NCBI RefSeq assembly: GCF_000949255.1
Contig: NZ_JXUW01000006.1
Span: forward strand, 62,001 to 126,000
Direction of reading: 5' to 3'
DNA length: 64,000 bases
Source of the DNA: Ferrimicrobium acidiphilum DSM 19497
GTDB lineage: Bacteria; Actinomycetota; Acidimicrobiia; Acidimicrobiales; Acidimicrobiaceae
This document shows, one piece after another, positions 29,400-38,061 of the stretch (its first letter is position 1; each line of letters begins with the position of its first letter). Both the position numbers and the translations under genes were made by a program. Under the pieces are notes generated by a model, which worked only from the letters and a program-made list of their open reading frames with translations, searched no databases and had not been told where the DNA came from.

Positions 29400-30172
29400 C
29401 CGATACTCTTCTTGAGGTCCGTGGTCTTCATCGATCCTTTGGTGGCGTCAAAGCATTAGCAGGATGCACACTCGATGTGATGGATGGGAAGATCAATGGT
29501 CTGATCGGCCCGAATGGCTCCGGCAAGACCACCATGTTCAACATCATTACCGGTTACGAGCGTTGCGACGATGGTGATGTCATCTATCGCGGCAACTCGA
29601 TCCGTAATCGAACACCGGAGGCGGTTTTCGCGCTCGGTATCGGGCGCACATTCCAGCTCACACGGATCTTTGCGCGCCTAAGTGTTCTAGATAACATGCT
29701 GGTAGCTACCCAGCGCAGGGAGTCGTGGTTACGAAGCATGCTTCGTCCCACCGGTTCAGCGAGCGAGCGTGATCATGCGATGGAGCTTTTGGACTTCGTT
29801 GGCCTCAAGCGACTCGCTGGAGAGCTCGCAGGTTCGCTCTCCTACGGGCAGCGCAAGCTGCTCGAGCTCGCCTACGTCCTGGTGGCGGACCCATCGCTGA
29901 TCCTGCTCGATGAGCCCGCTGGAGGTGTTAACCCGTCGCTGATCAACCAGCTGGCCGAAAGGATCACCGAGCTAAATCGGCAGGGTACCACATTTCTTGT
30001 TATCGAACACAACATGGAGTTCGTCATGGGTCTCTGTGACGCGGTCACCGTGATGAGCTACGGCAGTGTGATAGCGGCTGGTCCACCAGAGATCGTGCGT
30101 ACCGATCCGAAGGTTCTCGATGCCTACCTTGGTGGCACAGAGGAGGATGATGACGACGATGATGAATCCTGA
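29396..30172 (+). CDS. ABC importer ATPase, LivG type
   Basis: A 258-residue ATP-binding subunit starting at GTG. Walker A GLIGPNGSGKTTMFN, Q-loop RTFQLTRIFARLSVLDN, signature LSYGQRKLLELA (LSYGQ variant typical of LivG), Walker B PSLILLDEPAGGVNP and the H-loop FLVIEHNMEFVM are intact. The C-terminus is an unusual acidic run (EEDDDDDDES). That run is encoded by the same bases that form the ribosome site and start codons of the next gene. Overlap with the LivF gene is 14 nt or more, depending on its start. Confidence 0.94.
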   Translation: MTDTLLEVRGLHRSFGGVKALAGCTLDVMDGKINGLIGPNGSGKTTMFNIITGYERCDDGDVIYRGNSIRNRTPEAVFALGIGRTFQLTRIFARLSVLDNMLVATQRRESWLRSMLRPTGSASERDHAMELLDFVGLKRLAGELAGSLSYGQRKLLELAYVLVADPSLILLDEPAGGVNPSLINQLAERITELNRQGTTFLVIEHNMEFVMGLCDAVTVMSYGSVIAAGPPEIVRTDPKVLDAYLGGTEEDDDDDDES

Positions 30173-30923
30173 TAGCTCGACAGAGGCGAGGCCGTTACTG
30201 GAGCTGCGAGGTGTCTTCGCGGGATACGGTGGCGGCGATATTTTGAAGGGTGTGAACTTCCGCGTCGCTGGTGGAGGTGTGACCTGCATAGTCGGCCCTA
30301 ATGGAGCTGGCAAGTCGACGCTATTGAAGACGATCAGTGGCCTTGTCAAGCCGCGAGAGGGAGACATCGTCTTTGATGGACAGTCGATCCTAGGCAGCAG
30401 CCCTAGGCAGATTTTGCAGGCTGGTATCGTCCAGGTGCCACAGAACCACAGCCTTTTCAAGAAGATGACCGTTCGCGAGAACGTCGAGTTTGGCGCCTTT
30501 TTGCTGAAGGATCGTGACCTGATAAGGCGGCGCTTCGAGGAGATCGCTGAGCAGTTCCCGATCGTAGTTGAGCGTGGGAAGGAGAAGGCGGGGAGTCTCT
30601 CCGGAGGCCAGCAGCGCCTGGTGGAGTTCGCTCGTTGCCTGATGCTCGATCCGCGGATAGTCATCCTCGACGAGCCGTCTATGGGGCTTGACCCAGTAAC
30701 ACTAAAGCGGGTGTTCAAAACGGTTCGGCACATGAGTGCCAGCGGACGGACTGTACTGCTTGTAGAGCAGAATGCAAAGGCCGGCCTGCGCTTGGCTGAT
30801 CACGGCATAGTGCTTGAGAACGGCATCGTACGACTGACCGGAAGCGGTCGTGAGGTGCTTGAGCATCCCGAGATAGGTGCTCTGTATTTGGGTGGCGCCG
30901 TAGTGAAGAGCGAGCAAGTATGA
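30159..30923 (+). CDS. ABC importer ATPase, LivF type
   Basis: Second ATPase of the importer, about 254 residues. Walker A CIVGPNGAGKSTLLKT, Q-loop VPQNHSLFKKMTV, signature LSGGQQRLVEFARCLM, Walker B PRIVILDEPSMGLDP and the H-loop region VLLVEQNAK are present. AGGAGG at 30141-30146 is followed by clustered in-frame ATGs at 30147, 30150, 30159 and 30162; spacing favours 30159. The frame is open back to 30120. Translation overlaps the end of LivG. Confidence 0.93.
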   Translation: MMNPDSSTEARPLLELRGVFAGYGGGDILKGVNFRVAGGGVTCIVGPNGAGKSTLLKTISGLVKPREGDIVFDGQSILGSSPRQILQAGIVQVPQNHSLFKKMTVRENVEFGAFLLKDRDLIRRRFEEIAEQFPIVVERGKEKAGSLSGGQQRLVEFARCLMLDPRIVILDEPSMGLDPVTLKRVFKTVRHMSASGRTVLLVEQNAKAGLRLADHGIVLENGIVRLTGSGREVLEHPEIGALYLGGAVVKSEQV

Positions 30924-30989
30924 GGTGTGAGCTATCGTGAGGGCGCCGTGCGCCCAGAAGTTTGTGCGAGAGGGGATAGGGCGACGACA

Positions 30990-31991
30990 ATGAATCCCTC
31001 TATTGGTCGACGAGTCGTCGACGTACATGCTCATTTTGCCCCATTGACCTCCTCGAGCTCTACCGGGCCTGACCCCTGGATCAGCCGCGATGGCTCAGCC
31101 ACCGCCGTCTGGTACCACGGCTCACATGTCGACTCCCTCGTTCGTGAGGTTGTGGATCCGACGATCCTCATCGCAGGAGAGGAGGCGATCGGGATCCAGG
31201 AGGCCGTACTCTCGCCGTGGGTCGCACTGCTCCCTCAGACCGAGGATCCCAACCTAGCCGAGGCGGCATGTCAGCGTCTGAACGCCGCCATGGCAGAGAC
31301 GGTGGCCAGGGAGCCTCGCTTGTCAGCCATGGCGGCGGTACCGATGATTGAACCAGCTCGTGCCATTCGTGTCCTCACGGAGGCGAGAGCTGGCGGGCTT
31401 ACCGGGGTTGAGATCGTCCCGACGGTGGCCGGCGAGTTCGTTGGCGGTGAGCGCTTCGAGGAGTTTTGGGCCTCGGTTGCCGAGACTCGAACCCCTGTTT
31501 TCATCCACCCAAGCAGCAAGGGGATGGGGATAGACGCGCTCCAGGGTGGTTACCTCTGGAACTCGGTAGGGAACCCGGTCGAGACTGCGATCGTCGGCGC
31601 ACAACTGGTGCTGTCCGGATTGGTCGAACGCTACCCCGACCTGCGGATCATCCTGGCTCATGCCGGTGGAGTGCTGCCCTCAGTTTTTGGTCGAATCGAT
31701 CATTCGTTCAGCGTCCGTCCTGAGCCCAAGAGCCGTCTTAGTCACGAGCCGAGCTGGTCGTTTCGGCGTCTGTTCTACGACACTATCGCCCATGGGGAGC
31801 GTGAGTTGGCTGCGCTGTTGGCCGCGGTTGGTCCGTCACAGCTGCTGTTTGGGACCGATCATCCATTCGATATGGGTGACTATGACCAACTCACCGGCTT
31901 GGAGTCGCTGGGGCTAGATCCTGTGGCGCTTGAGGCGATCCTCGGAGGCACGGCTGCGCGCCTCTTTGGACTCGCAGCCGTGCAAGCGTGA
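30990..31991 (+). CDS. Amidohydrolase-2 family (ACMSD-like) hydrolase or decarboxylase
   Basis: A TIM-barrel metal enzyme of about 333 residues from ATG 30990. Zinc-site features of the ACMSD/uracil-5-carboxylate-decarboxylase group are present: VDVHAHFAP at the N-terminus, PVFIHPSSKGMG mid-chain, ILAHAGGVLPSVFGRID, and LLFGTDHPFDMGDY near the end. Such enzymes decarboxylate or hydrolyse cyclic or aromatic acids, here probably an intermediate of the imported compound. A GTG at 30927 would add 21 residues lacking family character. The 3' end overlaps the upstream frame of the next gene. Confidence 0.88.
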   Translation: MNPSIGRRVVDVHAHFAPLTSSSSTGPDPWISRDGSATAVWYHGSHVDSLVREVVDPTILIAGEEAIGIQEAVLSPWVALLPQTEDPNLAEAACQRLNAAMAETVAREPRLSAMAAVPMIEPARAIRVLTEARAGGLTGVEIVPTVAGEFVGGERFEEFWASVAETRTPVFIHPSSKGMGIDALQGGYLWNSVGNPVETAIVGAQLVLSGLVERYPDLRIILAHAGGVLPSVFGRIDHSFSVRPEPKSRLSHEPSWSFRRLFYDTIAHGERELAALLAAVGPSQLLFGTDHPFDMGDYDQLTGLESLGLDPVALEAILGGTAARLFGLAAVQA

Positions 31992-32026
31992 GTGATGTGG
32001 GTGAGCTACCGAAGAAAGGAGACGAG

Positions 32027-33280
32027 ATGTCAGAGTACAGATACGATGGATTAGTGCCCGCACCCGGAAGGATGGGGGTCGATTTCGAGGAACGGGTCGA
32101 TTTCGACCGGCTTCGTTCCTATCGGCTCGCCAGGGCACGTGAGGCGCTTGCAAACTCTGAGCTAGGTGCGCTTCTCTGCTTCGACGTCAACAACATACGC
32201 TATATAACCTCCACCCAGATCGGTGAGTGGGTGCGCGATAAGGTCTGCCGATATACCCTCTTGACCCGAGATGGAGAGCCGGTACTCTGGGACTTCGGGT
32301 CGGCGGCCAAGCATCACCGGATCTATGCCCCCTGGCTAGAGCCGGAGAACTCGCGTGCTGGCATGCTCGGCCTCCGTGGTTCAGTCGCGCCCGATGCTGG
32401 TTTTATGGACCGGGCGGCGATGGAGATCAAGTCTCTACTCGAGGATGCTGGGGTGGCGAATGCCCCTATCGGTGTCGATATCGTTGAGGTGCCGATGATG
32501 CTCGCACTGATGCGAGCTGGCATCGATGTACGAGATGGGCAGCAGGTCATGCTCGATGCTCGCCAGATCAAGTCGAGAGATGAGATCATGTTGCTCTCGA
32601 GCTCGGCGGCAATTGTTGACGGCACCTACCAGCTTATTTCGGAGATCCTCAAGCCTGGTATCCGCGAGAATGAGGTGGTGGCGCAGGCGAACGAGTTCCT
32701 CTACGCCGCCGGATCCGACGACGTCGAGGCGATTAACGCAGTCTCTGGTGAGCGATGTTCGCCGCATCCGCATAACTTCTCTGATCGGATGATTCGGCCA
32801 GGAGACCAGGCGTTTTTCGATATCATCCAGTCATACAACGGCTATCGAACCTGTTACTATCGAACCTTTGGTGTCGGTAGGGCGACACAGTCACAACGTG
32901 ATGCCTACACCAAGGCGAGGGAGTGGATCGATGCTGCGATCGCGTTGATCAAGCCAGGAGTTACCACCGACCAGATCGCACAGGTATGGCCCAAGGCTAC
33001 CGAGTTTGGCTTCTCCGATGAGATGGAGGCCTTTGGTCTCCAGTTTGGACATGGTCTCGGTCTAGCGCTTCACGAGCGGCCGATTATCTCTCGGTTGAAC
33101 TCGCTCGATCACCCCTTCACACTCGAGGCTGGGATGGTCTTCGCGTTGGAGACCTACTGCCCTGCGAGTGACGGATACTCAGCTGCGCGCATCGAGGAGG
33201 AGTTGGTGGTCACCGATGATGGGGCCAAGGTTCTCACCCTGTTCCCCGCTGACGAGTTATTCGTCGCCAACCAGTATTGA
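32027..33280 (+). CDS. M24 (pita-bread) fold protein, Xaa-Pro peptidase / DddP-like, with an altered metal site
   Basis: About 417 residues from ATG 32027, chosen for its strong AAAGGAGACGAG site. N-terminal creatinase-like domain (LGALLCFDVNNIRYITSTQIG) and C-terminal M24 domain. Of the five usual metal ligands, the first Asp (FFDIIQSYNGYRT), the His (FGHGLGLALHERP) and two Glu (VFALETYCP, ARIEEELVV) are seen. The second Asp of the normal SDxTRTF motif is replaced: the segment reads TCYYRTFGVG. The general layout recalls the DMSP lyase DddP and other non-peptidase members, so a lyase or amidase role in the surrounding catabolic pathway is possible. It should not be assumed to be a peptidase. 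Confidence 0.85.
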   Translation: MSEYRYDGLVPAPGRMGVDFEERVDFDRLRSYRLARAREALANSELGALLCFDVNNIRYITSTQIGEWVRDKVCRYTLLTRDGEPVLWDFGSAAKHHRIYAPWLEPENSRAGMLGLRGSVAPDAGFMDRAAMEIKSLLEDAGVANAPIGVDIVEVPMMLALMRAGIDVRDGQQVMLDARQIKSRDEIMLLSSSAAIVDGTYQLISEILKPGIRENEVVAQANEFLYAAGSDDVEAINAVSGERCSPHPHNFSDRMIRPGDQAFFDIIQSYNGYRTCYYRTFGVGRATQSQRDAYTKAREWIDAAIALIKPGVTTDQIAQVWPKATEFGFSDEMEAFGLQFGHGLGLALHERPIISRLNSLDHPFTLEAGMVFALETYCPASDGYSAARIEEELVVTDDGAKVLTLFPADELFVANQY

Positions 33281-33304
33281 GATTAAGAGAATGAAGGGAG
33301 CACT

Positions 33305-34309
33305 ATGGTGCAGACAGTAGAAGCTCAGATAGTAGAGACCGATCTCCGATTGCGTCTCTTTGAACGGATGGTCATACTTCGCCAGTTTGAAAAGCGGGTG
33401 TACGACCTGTTTTTGCAGGGATTGGTGAAGGGCACCAGCCACCTCTCGATCGGCCAGGAGGCGATCGCCGCCGGGTTCGGCGAGGCGATGCACCCCACCG
33501 ACTGGACCTTTGCCACCTACCGAGGGCATGCGCATACGCTATCTCGTGGTGTCCCGATGGCACCGGTGATGGCTGAGCTGATGGGTCGCGAGGGTGGATT
33601 GATGGCTGGCAAGGGTGGCTCCATGCACCTAACTAGCGTCGAGCACGGGATGATGGGGTCGTACGCTATCGTCGGTGCCCACCTCCCGATCGCCGTAGGC
33701 GCCGCCTTTTCAGCGAAGTATCGCAAGAGCGGCCAGGTCGCCGTCTGCTTCTTTGGTGACGGGACGACCAACATCGGGGCCTTCCACGAGGCATTGAACT
33801 TCGCCAGCGTCTATCAGCTTCCAGTGGTGTTCGTCTGTGAGAATAACCTCTATATGGAGTACACGTCGATCCACGATGTGACCGCGGTTGAACACCCAGC
33901 AGCTGATCGCGCGGGAGCCTATGGACTCGAGCGGATCATCGTCGATGGTAACGACGCTACCGAGATGTATCGTATAGCTCAGGAACGGTTGCGATGGGCG
34001 CGAGAAGGACACGGCCCCTCTTTGATTGAGGCGATGACCTACCGCCACCAGGGGCACTCACGTGCTGATCCAGGAAAGTATCGACCAGATGCGGAGGTGG
34101 CGGAGTGGATGGAGCGCGATCCTATACCCGCCTACCGCAGCCGACTGGAGTCAGAGGGGATCTCTGCCGGTGCTTTGGACGCGATCGAGGAGCGGGTGGC
34201 CAGGGCGGTCGATCTCGCCACTGAGACAGCGAAGGCGTCGCCGGCACCGCCAGCGGATCTTGCGTTTAGAGATGTTTGGAGCGATGGAGGTTGGCAATGG
34301 CGGAGTTGA
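33305..34309 (+). CDS. ThDP-dependent 2-oxoacid/acetoin dehydrogenase E1 alpha subunit
   Basis: A 334-residue E1alpha. The thiamine diphosphate/Mg motif is intact: CFFGDGTTNIGAFHEALNFASVYQLPVVFVCENN. Also visible are RGHAHTLSRGVP, GKGGSMHLT and the phosphorylation-loop equivalent YRHQGHSRADPGKYR. The GKGGSMH pattern is typical of acetoin/pyruvate-type E1alpha. AAGGGAG precedes the ATG. It pairs with the overlapping E1beta gene. No E2 or E3 gene follows, so the complex must borrow them from elsewhere or act on an unusual acceptor. Confidence 0.93.
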   Translation: MVQTVEAQIVETDLRLRLFERMVILRQFEKRVYDLFLQGLVKGTSHLSIGQEAIAAGFGEAMHPTDWTFATYRGHAHTLSRGVPMAPVMAELMGREGGLMAGKGGSMHLTSVEHGMMGSYAIVGAHLPIAVGAAFSAKYRKSGQVAVCFFGDGTTNIGAFHEALNFASVYQLPVVFVCENNLYMEYTSIHDVTAVEHPAADRAGAYGLERIIVDGNDATEMYRIAQERLRWAREGHGPSLIEAMTYRHQGHSRADPGKYRPDAEVAEWMERDPIPAYRSRLESEGISAGALDAIEERVARAVDLATETAKASPAPPADLAFRDVWSDGGWQWRS

Positions 34310-35274
34310 GCTATCGAGATGCGGTACATCGCGCACTCGCGCAGGAGATGGCGCGTGACGAGCGCGTAGTCTTTCTAGGTGAAGACGTAGCGAGGGCAGG
34401 TGGTGTCTTCAAGGCCACCTCCGGTCTGCTAGAGCAGTTTGGTCCAGATCGGGTCATCGATACTCCCATCTCAGAACAGGCCATTTTGGGTACGCTGATG
34501 GGGGCGGCGATGACCGGTCTTCGTCCCGTCGCTGAGATCATGTACTCCGACTTCTTCGGAGTCTGTTGGGACATCGTCGCCAATCAGATGGCCAAGACCC
34601 GCTACATGACCAATGGTCAGGTCACGATGCCGGTGGTGATCAGATCCGGCAACGGAGGTGGCCTCCGGTTTGGTGCCCAGCACTCGCAGTCGATTGAGAA
34701 CTGGGCGATGGCGGTACCTGGTCTAAAGGTTGCCCTCCCCTCGACGCCACACGACCTCGTCGGCCTCTTTGCGGCTGCAGTTCGTGATGACGACCCGGTG
34801 ATCTTCCTGGAGTCAAAGTCGCTCTATGCCACCAAGGGCGAGGTGGCCGATGGTGAGATAGTTGAGCCGCTGGGTCGGGCGAGGATCGTCCGTGAGGGAG
34901 CTGACGCCACGATTGTTACCATCGGAGCGATGGTACATCGTGCCACCGAGGCGGCGAACCGTCTCGCACGTGAGTTCGGCATCGACTGTACTGTGATCGA
35001 CTTGAGAACCTTGGTGCCGCTCGACATCAGTAGTGTGCTCGCCTCGGTGACGGCGACCTCGCGACTGTTTACGGTGGAGGAGAATCCTCAGCTCTGTGGC
35101 TGGGGGGCAGAGGTGGTCTCGATCGTGACCGACGAGGGGTTCTATACCCTCGATGGACCCCCGGTTCGTATCACTACTCCACACATCCCGTTGCCGGCCG
35201 CCGCCGAGCTTGAAGATCAGGTGATTCCGTCGGTAGATCGAATCGTTGAGGTCATTATGAAGAGGATGGACTAA
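34297..35274 (+). CDS. ThDP-dependent 2-oxoacid/acetoin dehydrogenase E1 beta subunit
   Basis: About 325 residues starting at ATG 34297 (GGAGG just upstream, 13 nt inside the E1alpha gene). Motifs: LSYRDAVHRALAQEMARDERVVFLGEDVARAGGVFKAT, DTPISEQAILGTLMGAAMTGLRPVAEIMYSDF, GLRFGAQHSQSIENW, and the transketolase C-terminal domain ATIVTIGAMVHRATEAANRLAREFGIDCTVIDLRTLVPLD with TVEENPQLCGWGAEV. It completes the E1 heterotetramer with the preceding gene. Confidence 0.93.
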   Translation: MAELSYRDAVHRALAQEMARDERVVFLGEDVARAGGVFKATSGLLEQFGPDRVIDTPISEQAILGTLMGAAMTGLRPVAEIMYSDFFGVCWDIVANQMAKTRYMTNGQVTMPVVIRSGNGGGLRFGAQHSQSIENWAMAVPGLKVALPSTPHDLVGLFAAAVRDDDPVIFLESKSLYATKGEVADGEIVEPLGRARIVREGADATIVTIGAMVHRATEAANRLAREFGIDCTVIDLRTLVPLDISSVLASVTATSRLFTVEENPQLCGWGAEVVSIVTDEGFYTLDGPPVRITTPHIPLPAAAELEDQVIPSVDRIVEVIMKRMD

Positions 35275-35277
35275 CTC

Positions 35278-36735
35278 ATGCATGTGTCAGAACTACCTAA
35301 GGGCGTACCTACGCAGATGCTGATCGGTGGATCATGGGTCGATGCGCGTGATGGTGCAACGACCGAGGTTATCGACCCCGCGACCACCGAGACGCTTGCG
35401 AGCGTTCCGCTCGCCACCGAGGCGGACGCGATGGAGGCGGTCACCGTCGCCTACGAGGTGCAACCGAGCTGGGAGAGGCGAGCGCCTCGTGAGCGAGCGG
35501 AGATTCTTCGCAAGAGTTACGAACTCATGGTCGAACGCTCCGAGGACATCGCTCGCGTGATCGTGCTGGAGAACGGGAAGGCGCTACCTGATGCACGTGG
35601 AGAGGTCGCCTATGCGGCCGAGTTCTTTCGTTGGTATGCTGAGGAGGCGGTTCGCCAGTCGGGGCTGATCCAGCGTGCACCCAGTGGCTCCAACCAGATT
35701 CTCGTCCTTCGTCAGGCTATCGGCGTGGCAGTCTTGGTCACTCCGTGGAACTTTCCTGCCGCCATGGCCACTAGAAAGATCGCTCCTGCGCTAGCGGCTG
35801 GCTGTTCGGTAATTCTGAAACCAGCCACCGACACGCCGTTGACCGCGCTGTTGATCGCCAAGATCCTGATGGATGCGGGTGTCCCGGCTGGAGTGGTTAA
35901 CGTGCTTCCTGCCCGTGGGTCCTCAAACGTCGTCTCTAAGATGTTGCACGACCCGAGGGTGCGAAAGCTGTCTTTCACTGGGTCGACGGAGGTCGGTAGA
36001 ACGCTGCTCCACGAGGCCGCTGATACGATCATCAACTCCTCTATGGAGTTAGGCGGGAACGCCCCCTTCCTGGTCTTCGCAGATGCTGATCTCGATGCAG
36101 CCGTTGCTGGTGCCATGATCGCCAAGATGCGAAACGGTGGAGAGGCGTGCACCGCGGCTAACCGGTTCTACGTTCAAGCCTCAGTGGCGAGTGCCTTCAG
36201 CGCCAAGCTGGCTCAGGCGATGGAGTCACTGAAGATGGGGCCTGGTCTAGCGGAGGGCACCGAGCTAGGTCCACTCATCAATCAAGAGGCACAGGACAAG
36301 GTCGAGGCGCTTGTGAGTGATGCGTTGGATCGGGGTGCTCGGCTGTTAAGTCGTGGTGAACGCTGGCAAGGGAAGGGCTACTTTGTCCAACCTGCGGTAC
36401 TCGAAGATGTAGATCCGAGCTCGCAGCTGCTTGGAGAGGAGATTTTCGGACCGGTAGCACCGGTGACGAGCTTTGAGACAGAGGATGAGGCGATCTCGTT
36501 GGCGAACGCCACCGACTTTGGGCTTGTCTCCTATCTGTACACCGGTGATCTCGCGAGAGGTCTCCGGGTGGCAGAGGCTCTCGAGGCTGGAATGATCGGA
36601 CTGAATCGTGGTTTGGTCTCGGACCCAGCTGCACCTTTTGGTGGAGTGAAGCAGAGCGGGCTTGGCCGTGAAGGTGGACAAGAAGGGGTGCTTGAGTACA
36701 CCGAGGCGAAGTACATAGCTACCTCTTGGTCTTAG
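35278..36735 (+). CDS. NAD(P)-dependent aldehyde dehydrogenase (succinate-semialdehyde dehydrogenase-like)
   Basis: A 485-residue ALDH-superfamily enzyme. The proton-acceptor Glu (MELGGNAPFLVFADAD) and the catalytic Cys (RNGGEACTAANRFYV) are intact, along with LVTPWNFPAAMATRKIAPALAAGC and the C-terminal FGGVKQSGLGREGGQEGVLEY. Length and the NAPF/GEACTA motifs are those of the succinate-semialdehyde dehydrogenase group (GabD type), though related semialdehydes are possible. It is the last gene of the run and is followed by a hairpin. It probably oxidises the final aldehyde of the pathway to an acid entering central metabolism. Confidence 0.92.
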   Translation: MHVSELPKGVPTQMLIGGSWVDARDGATTEVIDPATTETLASVPLATEADAMEAVTVAYEVQPSWERRAPRERAEILRKSYELMVERSEDIARVIVLENGKALPDARGEVAYAAEFFRWYAEEAVRQSGLIQRAPSGSNQILVLRQAIGVAVLVTPWNFPAAMATRKIAPALAAGCSVILKPATDTPLTALLIAKILMDAGVPAGVVNVLPARGSSNVVSKMLHDPRVRKLSFTGSTEVGRTLLHEAADTIINSSMELGGNAPFLVFADADLDAAVAGAMIAKMRNGGEACTAANRFYVQASVASAFSAKLAQAMESLKMGPGLAEGTELGPLINQEAQDKVEALVSDALDRGARLLSRGERWQGKGYFVQPAVLEDVDPSSQLLGEEIFGPVAPVTSFETEDEAISLANATDFGLVSYLYTGDLARGLRVAEALEAGMIGLNRGLVSDPAAPFGGVKQSGLGREGGQEGVLEYTEAKYIATSWS

Positions 36736-36762
36736 TAGACCGTTTTGTCATGACAGCTCTGG

Positions 36763-36794
36763 CCATCGTAGCCTCGATCTCGCGGCTACGATGG
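36763..36794. terminator. Terminator-like hairpin after the catabolic operon
   Basis: CCATCGTAGCC (36763-36773) and GGCTACGATGG (36784-36794) form a perfect 11-bp stem with a 10-base loop. It has no T-run behind it, so termination is inferred from position only. Confidence 0.6.
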
Positions 36795-36830
36795 TGACAT
36801 GGCTTCGACCTTCTGGATCTGGCGACCTAA

Positions 36831-37412
36831 GTGCCGCTGCTGAGTACCGTCGATCAACTCGACTTTGCCCCTAGTCGTGCCTTGGTAGCGGGGGTGTCTG
36901 GGTCTGGGAAGTCGAGCTTGTGTCGTAGGCTGAGTCGAAAACTAGATCTGACCTACGTAGAGCTAGATAGTCTCTTTCACGGGCCGAACTGGAGCGTGTT
37001 GCCAACCTTTGAGCTTGAAGTAGATCGTTTTATCGCTCAGAATCGCTGGGTTACTGAGTGGCAGTACGATGTCGTGCGCGAACGCCTACTAGCCCGTGCC
37101 CAACTGCTGATCTGGCTCGACTATCCGTTGCACGTGGTTATGAGGCGAGTAGTGCTTCGTACGCTGATACGTGGGTTTGCCCATCAGCCGCTCTGGAACG
37201 GCAATGTCGAGCCACCGTTTTGGACTATTTTCAACAAGCCTGAACATATCGTGCGCTGGGCCTGGCGCACACGGTCGAGCTATCCGCCACGGATCCGTGA
37301 GATCTTGTTAGAGCGCCCGCAGCTACCCATCCTGCGACTCACCCGCCCAAGTCAGGCTGATGAGGTGGTGGCAGCACTTGATTACCGCCTGCGCTCGTCG
37401 ACTACGAGCTAG
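36831..37412 (+). CDS. P-loop kinase-like protein (adenylate-kinase / topology-modulation FlaR-like)
   Basis: A 193-residue protein with Walker A ALVAGVSGSGKSSLCRRLSRKLDL, an LDSLFHGPNW segment typical of the 'DNA topology modulation' FlaR-like group, a lid-type RERLLARAQLLIWLDYP and a basic helix VVMRRVVLRTLIR. Family members are small nucleotide-kinase-fold ATPases; their real substrate is mostly unknown. The start is GTG with a weak ribosome site, so the true N-terminus is uncertain. It appears to be a stand-alone gene. Confidence 0.8.
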   Translation: MPLLSTVDQLDFAPSRALVAGVSGSGKSSLCRRLSRKLDLTYVELDSLFHGPNWSVLPTFELEVDRFIAQNRWVTEWQYDVVRERLLARAQLLIWLDYPLHVVMRRVVLRTLIRGFAHQPLWNGNVEPPFWTIFNKPEHIVRWAWRTRSSYPPRIREILLERPQLPILRLTRPSQADEVVAALDYRLRSSTTS

Positions 37413-37488
37413 AACCTTTGGGGCGTGTGATCGTTGGCAGGCTGAGATGGATTTGGGCCAGCTGTCGATGGAATACCAACTAGCGAGG

Positions 37489-38061
37489 CTAGAGGCCCCC
37501 CTCGTAGGGGAGACCGAGATCAGGGGCGCTGACTAGGGCTACGAACGGAATCGGCGCAACGACTGAGGCGGCACTTCCGCCGCGATCTACCACCGCAAGC
37601 GCCTGCACGACCGTCGCTCCGGTCGCCTCGACCGCCTCTATGGCGGCCTGTAACGAGGTTCCGCGTGAAGGGGTATCTTCAACGACACAGACGCGGTCTC
37701 GGCTGCTCAAGTTCCCAGCGATGCGACCACCCTGTCCATACTCTTTGATCTCCTTGCGAACCGAGAAGGCACTCAGTCTCCGCCCCTCGGACTGCGCGAT
37801 CGCTGCGGCTGCAAATGCGATTGGGTCTGCCCCCATGGTAAGTCCACCGATGGCGGTCACCTCTTCTAAGACTACGGCCAGCGCGAGCTGGGCGGTGTGA
37901 AAGAGGATAGGAGGTCGGCAGATGGCTCGTTTGGTGTCGATGAACCAGGTTGATTTGGCGCCAGATTTCAAGACAAAGTCGCCGTAGGTGATCGCATGTT
38001 CCTTGATGCTTGCAATCAGCTCAGCTCGGGCTGCAGCTGCGTTCGCGGTCGTTAGCTCCAT
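37489..38061 (-). CDS. pyrE: Orotate phosphoribosyltransferase
   Basis: Transfers phosphoribose from PRPP to orotate, step five of pyrimidine synthesis. From ATG 38061 (AAGGAG upstream) it has 190 residues, the normal size. The frame stays open upstream to 38253, but that extension lies in another frame of purM and is not protein-like. Motifs: YGDFVLKSGAKSTWFIDTK, GGLTMGADPIAFA, VRKEIKEYGQGGRIAG and the PRPP loop RVCVVEDTPSRGTSLQAAIEAV. The start overlaps the end of purM by 10 nt, so it is co-expressed with two PRPP/purine genes. Confidence 0.9.
   Translation of the reverse strand: MELTTANAAAARAELIASIKEHAITYGDFVLKSGAKSTWFIDTKRAICRPPILFHTAQLALAVVLEEVTAIGGLTMGADPIAFAAAAIAQSEGRRLSAFSVRKEIKEYGQGGRIAGNLSSRDRVCVVEDTPSRGTSLQAAIEAVEATGATVVQALAVVDRGGSAASVVAPIPFVALVSAPDLGLPYEGGL

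Noticed and set aside
36763-36794. Operator reading of the 11-bp inverted repeat after the aldehyde dehydrogenase
   Set aside because: It has no LacI-type core and lies at an operon end, so a terminator-like role is more plausible.
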